NCBI GenBank assembly: GCA_025716855.1
Contig: JAIXMQ010000021.1
Coordinates: 186,001-250,000, forward strand
Length of the DNA stretch: 64,000 nt
Origin: Pilaira anomala
Taxonomy: Eukaryota; Mucoromycota; Mucoromycetes; Mucorales; Mucoraceae
Reading direction: 5' to 3'
Shown: positions 10,326 through 21,806 of the stretch, piece by piece
Numbering within the stretch: the first letter of the stretch is position 1
How the letters are laid out: the number at the start of each line of letters is the position of its first letter
Notes under the pieces: generated by a model
The model's database searches: none
What the model saw: the letters and a program-made list of their open reading frames with translations, nothing else
What the model was told of the DNA's origin: nothing
Made by a program: the position numbers and the translations under genes

Positions 10326-11092
10326 ATGGTACGTTTTAACTCATACAGAGGGGGGGAAAGGGGGGGCAACAACAACAATAACAACAACTACATAAAAACA
10401 CAACAACACTTTACAAAAAAAAAAATAATAAAGAGAGAGATAATGGAAATAAGAGATGGATGGATGGATGGATGGATATAAAGAGGAAGACGATACGATT
10501 TTTTTTTTTTTTTTTTTTTTAAAAAAATTGTTATTGTTGTTTTTGCCCTTTTTTTGAAGAGGAAACAAAAAACAAAACAAATAGTTAATTTATTATATAT
10601 ATATAGACTTGCAAGAGAAGAAATAACGGACGTAACAAGCACGGTCGTGGTCACAACAAGGTTGTTCGTTGTATCAACTGTTTCCGTTGTGTTCCTAAGG
10701 ATAAGGCTATCAAGAGATTCACTATCCGTAACATGGTTGAAGCTGCCGCTGTTCGTGATCTCCAAGAAGCCTCCATCTACGAGGGTAAGTCCCTTTTTTT
10801 TTTTATCGTAAAAAAATAAGGTCTGTATTCATAATTTTTTTTTTTTTTTTTATATTTATATAGAATATGCTATCCCCAAGTTGTACGTTAAGCTCCACTA
10901 CTGTATCTCTTGTGCTATTCACGCTCGTGTTGTCCGTGTTCGTTCTGCTGTCGACCGTAAGAACCGTCTTCCTCCTCCCAGATTTAGATTCCAAAAGGTA
11001 AACTAAATATATATATATATATATATACAAATATAACCGAAGTACATATATTAATCCATTTTTTTTTCAATTAGACTGCCAACAAGGCTTAA
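10326..11092 (+). CDS. RPS26: Small ribosomal subunit protein eS26
   Basis: Four exons: 10326-10328 (the ATG alone), 10607-10784, 10864-10997 and 11075-11092, giving 110 residues (family 115-119). The protein reads [20 protein letters not shown], then [17 protein letters not shown] with the zinc-binding Cys pair, then [19 protein letters not shown] with the second Cys pair, and [14 protein letters not shown] at the end. eS26 sits at the mRNA exit site of the 40S subunit. The start codon is separated from the rest by a 278-base intron, with ATG directly followed by GTACGT. That layout is known for fungal ribosomal-protein genes but easily missed by ORF callers. All junctions are GT-AG and keep frame. 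Confidence 0.93.
10329..10606 (+). other. First intron of the eS26 gene, with internal pairing
   Basis: A 278-base intron that starts right after the ATG. It contains two G-rich tracts, a GGAT microsatellite near 10456-10477 and a T20 run. The segment GGCAACAACAACAATAAC (10365-10382) is complementary to GTTATTGTTGTTTTTGCC (10530-10547) apart from two mismatches. Pairing would loop out about 147 bases and shorten the effective donor-to-acceptor distance. Confidence 0.6.
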
Positions 11093-11330
11093 ATTTAGTC
11101 ATCTTTTAAACTGGATCTTTTAACCCTTTTTGTTTTATAAAAATAAAAAAATAAGGAGAGGCTGTTTTTTTTTTGCACTTTTTTTTTAAAAATACATATC
11201 TTGTGTAGAGAAAGAAACAGAGAGAGTGTGTGTGTATGTATGTATGATGTTAGGGTTCTAGAGCGATTTTTTTAAAAAAAAAGTAAATAAGTTTGGTTTA
11301 TTTAAAAAAAGATTCTGTGTATACATTATT

Positions 11331-13536
11331 TTATTGTTTCAATTCCACATAATTTGCTACATAAAAAAAGGACATTAAAAACACACACACACATACAAGA
11401 CTTTCATAGAATAAGATAAAAAGTACTTACCAGGGAATAAACCAACATTTTTACCCTTTGCATCTACACCTTGCCACCAATCATCACTAACAAACTCAAT
11501 TTGAGTAATCGTATCCCCTTCAACAAACGAAATCTCATTATCTTCTTCAGCAGCATAATCATAAAGTGCAACTGCTACATTACCCTTAGTTTCTACTTCA
11601 GGTGCAGCAGGAGCAACAGGAGGAGCAGGAGGAGGTGTAGCAGCAGCAGCTTCTTCTTGTTGTTGTTGTTGAGGAACTTCTTCTCCTTCTTCCTCCTCCT
11701 CCTCCAACACTTGAACATAATTAGCAGGGAAAAGACCTTGCTTCTTACCATCCTCACTCACACCAAACCACCATCCTTCATCTACCTGATCAATCTGTTG
11801 AACCAATTCTCCTTCAGATAACGACATCTCATTTGCCTCACTTGCCTCATACGCAAACAACACTGTAGCACACACACCTTGATGCGCTTTACTCCCTGCC
11901 ATCGTTGCACCGGCCATCGTTGCACCAGCCGCCGCACCCACTGCCGCATGCACTGCGCGATCCGCCGTCTGATCTAATTGACTTTGAAGCGTTTGTTGTT
12001 GACGACGTTCTTCATTTTCCTTTTGTTGTTGTCTTTGAAGTTCTTGGTCTTGTTGTCTTTGACGTTCTTGTTCCTGTTGTCTTTGACGTGCTTCTTGTTC
12101 TTGTGCCTGTTGTCTTTGTTGTTCTTTCTCTTGTTGTCTTTGACGCTCTTGTTCTCGTTCATGCGCTTCTTGTTCTCTTTGACGTGCTTCTTGTTGCTGT
12201 CTTTCACGCTCTTCTTCTTCTTGTTGTTGTTGTTGTCTTTCACGCTCTTCTGCTTCTTGTTGACGACGTTTATGTTCTGCTGTAGCTAAATCATGTTGAC
12301 GATGACGTTCTTGTTCTTCCAATTGACGTGCTTCTTCCTCTGCCTCCTCCTCTTGTTGACGACGATAAGCTTCCTCTTGTTGTTGTTGTTGTTGTTGACG
12401 TGATCTTTGTTGTTCTTCTTCTTGTTGTTGACGTCGATGCGCCTCCTCTTGTTGACGTCGATCATTCTCTTGTACAGGACGGGCAGGAGCAGGTGGTGGC
12501 GTATGAGACACTTGCTTCGCCTTTTCAATCTCACGATCACGTACTTCCTTCTCAAACCGTTCACGTTCAGCACGCACTGCATTCGCTCCTGAATCATTCT
12601 GTTGAGACATATTCCAACGTTGCTCCATCTTTCGTGGGGCCGTTTGAACTGGTTGATAATTCGTTCCAACTGGTTTAGGCGCGTTTTCTTTTTTCATCGA
12701 TTCTCGTTGCATGGCTGCAATATCTGGAATCTCCGTCTTTTTATAAACTGAGTTCTATAGAGAGAGAGAGAGAGAGAGAATACAAGTTACTTGGATGCAT
12801 CTTTTTTTTTTTTTTGAAAAAAAAAAAATATACGCTTTTTTGTTTATATAGATCTTAACTTACTACCGGTGTGACGCGAGCTTGCGTTTTGGCACTTTCT
12901 TTATGAACGCTGTAATTTGCTCCGGACGATTCAGAAACACGTTTCATAATAAGTGTAGGATCAACATCAGCTTCATCACGAGCATTGATTTGAACATGGT
13001 AACTCTAAATAATAATAAAATAAGTAAAAAAAAAAGAAAAAAAAGGGAAAGTTTTCTCTTCAGTAAATATAACTTACTTTGAAGAATTTAGATACATCAC
13101 TAAGTTGAGAGTTAAAGAAAGCTTTACGTAATTCGGGTACACCACTACCACACTAAAAAAAAAAAAAGGTTTTTAAAAAAAAATACATACACTTTAAGCG
13201 TGCCCATATAACTTTACCCAACCAATAAACACAAATTTTGGAAGCTCGGTATTTGGGTCAATCACTTTAGCAAAAGCAAATTGAACTTTACCGTCCGAGA
13301 ACTCATCGTTTAATTCCTCTAACCCACCATCTAATAAAAAAAAGGAGTTAACCACCTTTATCTTTTTTTAACTTGAAAAACAACAACAACAACTTACTGC
13401 CCGTTTCTTGAACACGAAGGTCATAAGTGCCTTTATCAAAAGCATATATTAACCAGTTCGTATCATCCGATTCACTAATAACTGCTTGATAAGCTGCATT
13501 CAAGTCACTACCGTGTGTATTAAAATTTACTTTCAT
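11331..13536 (-). CDS. ABP1: Abp1/drebrin-like actin-binding protein with two SH3 domains
   Basis: Six exons on the minus strand: 13536-13398, 13330-13218, 13152-13078, 13004-12864, 12754-11431 and 11356-11331, giving 605 residues in one frame. Residues 1-135 form an ADF-homology domain ([19 protein letters not shown], then [19 protein letters not shown] and [19 protein letters not shown]). A Gln/Arg/Glu-rich charged segment of about 250 residues follows. Two SH3 domains close the protein: one with ALYDY-like [14 protein letters not shown] and WWFGV, the other with [16 protein letters not shown] and WWQGV, ending [11 protein letters not shown]. The last ten residues need the 26-base terminal exon. 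Yeast Abp1 has one SH3 and acts at cortical actin patches with Arp2/3 and endocytic partners. The role here is inferred from that family. Confidence 0.9.
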
Positions 13537-13722
13537 AGTTTTTTTTTTTAAAAATAAAGAAATAAAAAAAGAAACAAAAAAATAAAAAAAATAAGAACAC
13601 AAAACGTATTTAATAACAAACGACGTCATGTAAACAATCGGGGTTGCTTCTTTTAAAAATCACTTCTTCCCGCGCCATTTTTGCATAGTTTTTTCCTCCC
13701 CCTTTTTTTTTAAAAAATCACC

Positions 13723-14635
13723 ATGTTGAGTCAAGATGACCGAGATTTCATTAGAGGCAATCGACCTGAAGGACTTGACGTAAAGATCTCGGAAGGAGGA
13801 CCGAGTCATTTGAAAATAAACTCGTTTTTGTTAAAACAAGATATTGATACCTTTGGACTTGCAGGTAAAATATGGCAAAGGTACCGTATATATATAAGAG
13901 TATAATAAAAGAAACAAATGAATGACACATATCTCTATCAGTGCCTATACTTTACAAGCTTTATTTGACCCAGAAATGCAATCCACACTTGAACCCAACT
14001 ACATCATACCAGAGGAATACTACAAGCATCACATCAGCAACAACAACGCAACAGAGAAGAAGAAATTTCGTATTTTAGAACTTGGTGCAGGAACCGGGTA
14101 CGTAGGGATAGCGATGGCACAGCACTTGAATCCATCCTGTCAAGTCTATATCACTGATCTAGAACAAGTCGTACCACTCATCCAACAAAACGTAGATAAA
14201 TACCAACAAGAAGGTACTGCTGAAATCAAAGTAGATCGATTACATTGGGGAAACAAACAAGATGTAAAAAGAGTGTTGCTGTCCAACAATGAAAAATTCG
14301 ATTTAGTCGTGGTGAGTGATTGTGTTTATTTTCCAGAACTGTTTGAGATGTTATTAGAGACCCTTTTAGACGTATGTGATGTGACGACCCAGGTGGTGAT
14401 TGGATACAAGTGTCGATCGCTTGAAAAGGAAGTTGGGTTCTGGCAAGATTATTTTGGAAGGTACTTTGAGTATGAACCTGTACGTAGAGTCGTCCCACAA
14501 GATCATTATGATGAATGGTTAGGGGCTGAAGAACAATTGTTTGTCTTTCATGGCAAGAAAAGAGTCGATCAAAACATTAAACCTGCAGATGATACCTTTA
14601 CTACTCTCTTGTTTTGTTCAATGGGAAATAATTAA
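13723..14635 (+). CDS. METTL21/EFM-type protein lysine methyltransferase
   Basis: Two exons, 13723-13880 and 13942-14635, encode 283 residues. The junction restores WQSAYTLQALFDP. The Rossmann-fold motif I is RILELGAGTGYVGIAMAQHL, motif II is VYITDLEQVVPLIQQNV, and the post-II block reads FDLVVVSDCVYFPELFE. These are the seven-beta-strand methyltransferase features typical of the METTL21 and fungal EFM lysine methyltransferases, which modify chaperones or elongation factors. The precise substrate cannot be told. The DxxY-like VSDCVY block fits that family better than small-molecule enzymes. It is transcribed divergently from ABP1, with 186 bases between the two start codons. Confidence 0.8.
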
Positions 14636-14776
14636 AAGCACGAGGTTTTTTTTTTTTTTTTTTGCGTTACACTTTTGTATAAATAACGTGAATTTAGAAT
14701 TATATATCAATTTAATATATCCCCTTTTCTCTCTCTCTCTCTCTCTTTCATTTTTAAAAATAAAATAAAATAAAAA

Positions 14777-16157
14777 ATGTCTGAATTTAATGAAACGTTT
14801 AGTTTTAATAATAATTCAGGTGCAGCAGTAGTAGATGAATATTCAGACTTATTAACCGAGTTACATGAATTATATACTCAAGATCAACCAACGGATGTAT
14901 TACAATACTGTGCAAACTTCTTTCAAACGAAATTACAACAACAAAGACAAGACTTTTTTCGAGAACAACAAAATAATAATCAATTTGGTATATATATATA
15001 TATATAAAAAAAAAAAAAAAGTATCAAAAACTTGTAAAAAAACTGATTTATAAAAATAGAAACTGAACATCACCCATTAGCGGAGAATGGTTTTATATCT
15101 GATGATGATAGTTTTATAAGCTTAGAAGAAGATGCTTTATTTGACCAAGAAGAAGAAGAAGAAATAGATGAATTCTCTACAGAGTTTTCAACTACTACAA
15201 TCACAACCATACCCACAAACTACAATCGAGCAAGACGTACATCCGTCAGTGCCGAATCCATGGCTCCCTCCACACAAGGTTTCATAAAGAAATTCATCCA
15301 GAAAACACCAGAACAAATCGAAAGTATCAAAAAGAGCGTCAACAACAATTTCTTATTTAAATCCTTAGACGAAGACCATGCACAAGACGTTGTGAACGCC
15401 ATGGTAGAAATGTGTGTAAGGCACGGGAATGCCATCATCGAACAAGGTGGTGTAGGTGATTTCTTTTATGTGGTTCAGACAGGTACTTTTGATTGTTTTA
15501 TCGGTCCCAATAAAGTGGCGAGTTATACCGCCGGAGGAAGTTTTGGTGAATTGGCTTTGATGTATAACGCGCCACGTGCTGCAACCGTGATCGCTACCCT
15601 CGATGCGACGCTGTGGGCATTAGATCGTGTTACTTTTCGAACCTTATTAATGGAAAACACTTCAAAAAAAAGAAAGCTCTATGAAAGCTTTTTAGAAGAA
15701 GTCGCTTTATTAAAATCTTTAGAAGCTTATGAAAGACATAAAATCGCAGATGCCCTAGAATCCGTTTATTTTAATGATGGCGACCAGATTATATTAGAAG
15801 GTGATATTGGTGACCATTTTTATATTATAGAGTCTGGTCTTGCCACTGTATACAAGATAGAAGATGGAGAAAGATTAGATTTGAATGAATTAGAACGTGG
15901 TGGTTATTTTGGTGGTAAAATTTATATTTGTTTGTATGTTGTTTATATAAATTAACATGCGGTTTTTTTTTTTTTTTTTATATATATTAGAATTAGCACT
16001 GTTGAACGATAGTCCACGAGCAGCTACAGTCATTGCAAAAGGTAGATTAAAGTGTGCAACGCTTGGAAAAAAAGCCTTTACAAGATTATTAGGTCCTGTA
16101 CATGAGATCTTGAAGAGAAATTCGGAGAATTATTATGCTATCATTAACCAACAATAA
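14777..16157 (+). CDS. cAMP-dependent protein kinase regulatory subunit
   Basis: Exons 14777-14987, 15060-15914 and 15991-16157 encode 410 residues. The N-terminus (about 1-70) holds the docking/dimerisation helix region ([12 protein letters not shown]), followed by an acidic linker. The inhibitor site is [12 protein letters not shown], with the RRxS motif of type II or yeast Bcy1 subunits, which is phosphorylated by the catalytic subunit. Two cyclic-nucleotide-binding domains follow, each with its phosphate-binding cassette: [16 protein letters not shown] and, across the last intron, [16 protein letters not shown]. Each cassette keeps the Glu and Arg that contact cAMP. The protein holds PKA inactive until cAMP binds. 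Confidence 0.95.
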
Positions 16158-16462
16158 AACTTAGAGTAATCCTTTTTATACACGCAAAATGCATGATAAA
16201 TAAACATATTCCAAACAAGGGCCCTATTTTTTTAGGAATGCTTATTTGTTTAAACTAGTTTATTACCAGTCTGTTTATACACAACAATAACAACAGACTC
16301 CTTTAACAAACCCCTAATAACAATTTTGGTTCCTTTTTTTTTTTTTTTTTTACTCCTTTATATATTTCTATAGATATTTATTCTAAAAAGACTTTTCTTA
16401 CTCTTTTCTTTTCTTATTTTTTTTTTCTTTTTTTTTTTAAAAAAAATATATATATATATATT
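16158..16462. other. Short intergenic spacer
   Basis: About 305 bases between PKA-R and the septin, rich in T runs. No gene. A TA repeat (16448-16460) lies directly before the septin ATG. Confidence 0.5.
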
Positions 16463-16855
16463 ATGAATACTGTATCTCCAATGGACACTGCACCTCTTCC
16501 ACCTTCTGAACCTATTACATCGCCTGGTACAGGTATTGCCAACTTGCCAAATCAACGTCATAAGATTGTTGCCAAGAATGGTGCCAATTTCACCTTGATG
16601 GTTTGTGGTAAAGTAGACTCTCTACATAGAACAATAAAAAAAAAAAAATGTGTGTGTGTTTTTTTTTACTTTGAAATATTCATGCTATATCATTAGGTGA
16701 ATCCGGTGTAGGAAAGACTACTTTTGTCAATACATTGTTTACTTCTACTATCAAAGAACCTAAAAATTTGAACAAGAGACGTACGAAAGCACCTTCCAAG
16801 ACTGTTCAAATCCAAATCACTAGAGCAGGTAATTTATAAATAAAATTTTTTTTTT

Positions 16856-16888
<33 letters not shown>

Positions 16889-17333
16889 TCCGAGCGAGCG
16901 AGAGTTGCTTATCTGTTTATAAACAGAATTGGAAGAAAAAATGTTCAAGGTCAAACTGACTATTATCGATACCCCTGGGTTTGGTGATTATGTGAATAAC
17001 CGCCATGGTTGGATCCCTATTGTTGATTTCCTTGACGACCAACATGAGAATTATATGAGACAAGAGCAACAACCTTGTCGTAAAGGTGTTGTTGATATGA
17101 GAGTGCATGTCTGTCTTTACTTTGTCAAGCCCACAGGACACACGTAAGTGAATTCAATCCCTTTTATATCCTACAATATCCTATTTACGCATCGTTTTTA
17201 TTAGCTTATCACCTTTGGATGTTGAAGTCATGAAACGTCTTGGTTCTCGCGTTAATTTAATTCCAGTCATTGCTAAAGCAGATACTTTAACTCCATCCGA
17301 TTTAGCTAGATTTAAACAAAACGTATGTACTCC

Positions 17334-17376
<43 letters not shown>

Positions 17377-18060
17377 GACCCTTTATTAACTCCTGCTTTT
17401 CTCCTATTATAGATTCGGGATGTAATTTCAGCACAAAACATTCAATGTTATTCTTCTCCTATTGAAAGTGATGATGAGACCACAACAAAGCGTAATGTGA
17501 ATATCATGGCAGCCATGCCATTTTCAGTGATTGGATCCACACAAGATGTCATCACAGCAGATGGTCGTAAAGTCAAAGGCCGTGAATACTCTTGGGGTGT
17601 TGCAGAAGTTGAGAATGATGATCATTGTGATTTCCGAAAGTTGAGAAGTTTATTGATTCGTACTCACATGTTGGATTTAATTACTACCACGGAAGAAAAT
17701 CATTATGAGAATTATCGTCAAATTCAAATGGAAACTCGTAAATTCGGTGATCCCAGGTAAAAAAAAAATGAATCATTGGAATTTCTTTAAAAATTTTTAA
17801 CTTTCCCCCCCACCCCCCGCAGAGCTGAAAAAGATGAAAATGCTAAATTCGCTGAAGAAGAAGAAATGTTGCGCAAGAACTTTACTGAAAAGGTTAAATC
17901 CGAAGAAACTCGTTTCCGTCAATGGGAACAACAATTGTTATCTGAAAGAGATCGTCTTCATAAAGAGTTAGAAAGTCAAAGTGAAAAAGTTAAAGAATTA
18001 CAATTCGAAGTTGAATCTTATTATAATCAACGTGATTCTCCAAGAAATATCAGAAAATAA
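16463..18060 (+). CDS. Septin GTPase
   Basis: Six exons: 16463-16607, 16697-16828, 16927-17143, 17205-17322, 17413-17756 and 17823-18060, giving 397 residues. The G1 P-loop is [15 protein letters not shown] and is split after its first Gly by intron 1. G3 is [11 protein letters not shown], and G4 is [11 protein letters not shown]. The septin-unique element appears in the segment [21 protein letters not shown]-terminal coiled coil of about 80 residues follows ([13 protein letters not shown] onwards). Septins form hetero-oligomeric filaments at septa, branch sites and hyphal tips. The coiled coil and length fit the Cdc3/Cdc12 type but I cannot assign the exact orthologue. Intron 4 contains a poly-A run of about 36 bases. 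Confidence 0.93.
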
Positions 18061-18100
18061 GAATTTTTAAATCTCCTCTCTTTTTTCATAATAAAAATCC

Positions 18101-18140
<40 letters not shown>

Positions 18141-18194
18141 TCTTTTTTTTTCTCTTTCCTCTTTGTTTATATTTTTTATCACTGATAAATAAAA

Positions 18195-19863
18195 ATGTAT
18201 TTTCAGGATAACCAAGAACCTGCTCCTAGTAAATGGCAAACATGGGCTCAAGTAGAAGTTCAACACCAAAAACTCACTTCAGTCTCTCCAGTCATTTCTC
18301 CAAAAATAAAGAACGCTACCATGACGACTCGACCTTTAACTCTTTCTCAACCAACACAACCTGTACCTAAAAAGACGATTTCTACTCCCACTATTCGAGA
18401 CAGTACAAAATATGCTGCACCTACTTTGGACCAAATTGACTTTGTCCTTTTAGATCCACCTCATTGTTTCTGTAACCGACCTGCTCACCGTACTTACACT
18501 CTAGAGTATGGTCCTATACTCGAATGTGCAACCTACGGTCCATTAGAACAAGGAAAGTTTATTTGTGGCTTTCACGTACACGAATATTCTTGGCAACAAT
18601 TCCGAAACCAAGTCAAACAAACAGGTGGTTCCATCGAGAGTCAATACAACGAACTCAAGACCTGTCCATTATACAACTTTTCTTTCTGCACCTTATTTCA
18701 TTTATCAAACCCTTATGATAAAGTACCTCCTACCGTCATACCCAACTGCTTCTGTGGCTTACCCGTCAAATTGAGAGAAAAGTATAATACTGACAGAAAA
18801 CTTTTAATCTACTTTACTTGTCCAAACTCAACAAACGAAGGTGTCAAGAAATGTTCTTGGTATCTCGACTCAAAGAAAGTGGCCTTTATTAAACCAACCT
18901 ATCGATTACATACGCTTGTAGATAAAGAGGCTTATCACGCTAATTATCAGGAAGAAAAAAATTCGCTCGCTCAACAACATCAACAACAACAGGCTTCTCA
19001 ATCTCAACATCATTCGGAATTGTTGGCGACATTATCCGCTAAATCACCTACCTCGCATCTTGTTGTACCCACTTCTGTACTGGCGAATAATAAGAAACAA
19101 CCTGTCGCATCCCTTTCTTCTTCTTCTTCTTCTGCTTCCTCCTCTACCTCGACTTCTTCTACACTTTCTTCACCTACGATTCATCAACAACATCATCATT
19201 CTGCTCAGCTCAGTTTAGATGAAGAGAATGCTGTATTGGAACATAATATCTCTCAAAGTAAGAAAGACGCCAAGGCACGTATGAAAGAAGTCGAATCTCA
19301 ATTGTTTCATTATATCGAAAGAGCAAATCAAGCTGAATCAGAGACCGTAAAGTATCAAAAGAAAATGAATCAATTGAAATCGGAAGTGACTCAATTATCA
19401 ACTGAAATGAATCATTTGACAACGGACATGAAGCATTTAACAACTGAACTCAACCACCTTAAAGTCCAGTATGAACGAGAACATATCTCACGCATCAGTG
19501 CACAAGCTGGAACAAGTAAAGCAGAAGTCAAGAACCTTGAGATGCATGCAGAGATCGAAAGAATTCAAAATAAATTTGAACAGTATCGAGAGAGCGTCTT
19601 GGTCAAGTACGGTAAAGAAGAAGAATACAATAAATGTAAAGTCTGCTTTCATAGAAATATTGAGTATGTCTTGACTCCTTGTTTCCATCTTGGTAAGTTT
19701 GAAAGCAAAAAAAAAAAAAGAGAGATGCATAGCATGAATCATAAAACCTTACCTTTTTTTTTTTTTTTTTCTAGCTTACTGTGATTTATGTGCTCATAAA
19801 TTGAAAGAATGTGCTATTTGTCGAATGGAAATCAATGGTGTACACAAGGTTTACAACTGCTAA
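18195..19863 (+). CDS. RING-finger protein with two N-terminal Cys-rich modules and a coiled coil
   Basis: Exons 18195-19692 and 19775-19863 encode 528 residues. Residues about 90-145 (HCFCNRPAHR to FICGFHVHEYSW) and 190-240 (NCFCGLPVKL to KKCSWYLD) are two related Cys modules. Each has a CxC start, a middle Cys and a late Cys near an aromatic W, which resembles GRF-type zinc fingers. A Ser/Gln-rich linker follows, then a coiled coil near 350-460, and a C-terminal C3HC4 RING (CKVCFHRNIEYVLTPCFHLA, then CDLCAHKLKECAICRMEI). The RING is completed only by the last exon. It resembles MGRN/IAP-type E3 RINGs, so ubiquitin ligase activity is a fair inference. The start ATG lies within ATGTATTTTCAG, so an upstream exon with an acceptor there is possible. 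Confidence 0.75.
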
Positions 19864-20068
19864 GAAGAAGAAGAAAAAAATCTTATTTCTGACAACCTAT
19901 CCATTATATACATATTATACCCTTTCTTTCTCTAACTAACTACTTTACAAACTTATTCTATTATATTCTTATCTTTTAAACAACACACACACACACATAC
20001 AAAAAAAAACCTTGAAAAAAAAAAATTCCATCCATTCTCTTATTGCACACACACTTATCATTTAACCC

Positions 20069-20119
<51 letters not shown>

Positions 20120-21806
20120 TTTTTACACATTTCAAAAATCTTCAAAAAAAAACATATATTTAGCTCCCTCCCCCCCCTCCCCTTTTTTTTATGTAATTTA
20201 CCATTAAAAAAAAATATATGTGTCATATCTAAAACTTGTTCCAATGAAGCTTTTATTTACCCTGGCTTGTTTAAAAAAAAAATTTTTACAAAAGGAGCTT
20301 TCTTACTTTCCTGAAACTTGACCATTATCAAAAGCATAAATGGGCCTTAAATTAAATTTTGTATTGTAGGACAAAAGCAGACTAAAAAAAATCTCTAAAA
20401 ATGAAAAGGGGGGACGCGTTTCTTTATTATATCACCTTGTATGTAAGCGTAAAATATAACATAGTAGGTATCTTGTTTCGTTCTTGTTCATAATAAATTG
20501 CCTGCTGTTCCATAAATTATGACAGCTTGACGTTGTGTATAAAGATGATCACACACGTGAGCATTTGACCTTTTTTTTTTTTAGGTACACAATTTTTTGA
20601 TCGATAAAAAAATGTGAAAATAACCGCAGCATGTGTTGTGTAATTGGGTAAAAATCCAACAACAAAAACTCTTTCTTTTTAATAACTCAAAAAAAAAACG
20701 ACTTGTGACGCATAAAAATCGTTTCCGCGTGGAACTTTCTTTCACAATCAGAGATTCAAATGAGTGCTATGTATTTGACAAAAGTTATCACACATTAACT
20801 AGTAGACATTTTTTATCGTCACAGAAAAGAAAAGGTAGTAGTAATTGATCTAACGATTTCAAATAGCAAACTGAATACATTTGATGCTCACACTGCATTA
20901 AAAAAAAACAACGACTCTTTATATATAGTTACTACTTTCGCGATATAAAACGTTTAAGAATATATTAAAACTTGGAAACCAGAGGAGCGAGGGCACTACT
21001 TGAATCGTTCATTTTTAACAGATTCATCAGTTGACAGTCATAAAAAAAGAGAGATTAATTATTTATAGGGATGCAATCTTTCTATAAAAAGTATAGCTCG
21101 ATTCAGACAAAAAAAAAAAAAAAAAAAAAAAGCTCAAGTGGCGTGATGTCCAGCAGAGAGAGAGAGAGAGAGAACAATAATGCGTCTCACTTTTTGTGGA
21201 GGATGAACATAAAATATCGTTATTATTAAATCCAAATGTTTGTGAAAAGAAGCTTTATATAATCCTCTTTTTTTTTTTTCGTCTCCTCAAGATATCTAAG
21301 CCTCCTCATGGATGAGAATAATAGTTAAAAGCTATACAAAAGTCAGTTGCTTTGAGGAAAAAAAAATAAAAACTACAAGTGATCAGCGAAAACTTTTAAT
21401 AACATTTCCTCCACTCCTTTTTATATTATTATACGTTTTGAAAACGAGGAAAGAAAAATAAATTGAAGCTAAATTGGGGGGAGATTTTTTAAATAAATTA
21501 CAAAATGTAAAATTAGCCAATGTGAGGCACTATAAAAATTGGCGGATCCTCAAGATCAACAAAAAGCTAGTGAGCCTCGTTTCCCCTTGTACCACGAAAA
21601 AAGGAAGACACCCCCGCTAAACTCTCTCTCTCTCTCTCTTTTGGACGTACACACACACAAAAAAACGTCCAAACTTATTAAAACTCGACTTTTAATAATA
21701 AGGAACTAATAAACACAACCCCGTCCCCTTTTTTTTTTTTCTTTTCTCTTTTCTTCTTTATCTTTTTCTTTTTTAAAAAAAGAAAAACAAATATATATAT
21801 ATACAT
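19864..21806. other. Long intergenic stretch, no gene seen
   Basis: Nearly 2 kb without a supportable gene. It includes a 43-base poly-T (20071-20113), a (CA)n run near 19983-19998, a poly-A at 21111-21131, a (GA)n run near 21154-21172 and a CT-rich, T-rich leader (21727-21775) just before the next ATG. Short frames here are low-complexity or lack ATG. Confidence 0.5.
20071..20113. repeat. Poly-T homopolymer, 43 bases
   Basis: An uninterrupted T run read directly from the sequence. Its real length may differ because long homopolymers are error-prone. Confidence 0.85.

Noticed and set aside
10361..10366. G-quadruplex in the eS26 intron
   Set aside because: Only two G-tracts are close together; four tracts within reach are not present.
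10388..10811. Frames over the eS26 gene on both strands
   Set aside because: They overlap the confidently modelled ribosomal protein and include its T-rich introns.
11471..12678. Several plus-strand and minus-strand frames inside the ABP1 Gln/Arg/Glu-rich exon
   Set aside because: Shadows of the CAA/GAA-type repeat in the real coding frame, giving runs of Leu, Val or Asn/Lys with no domain.
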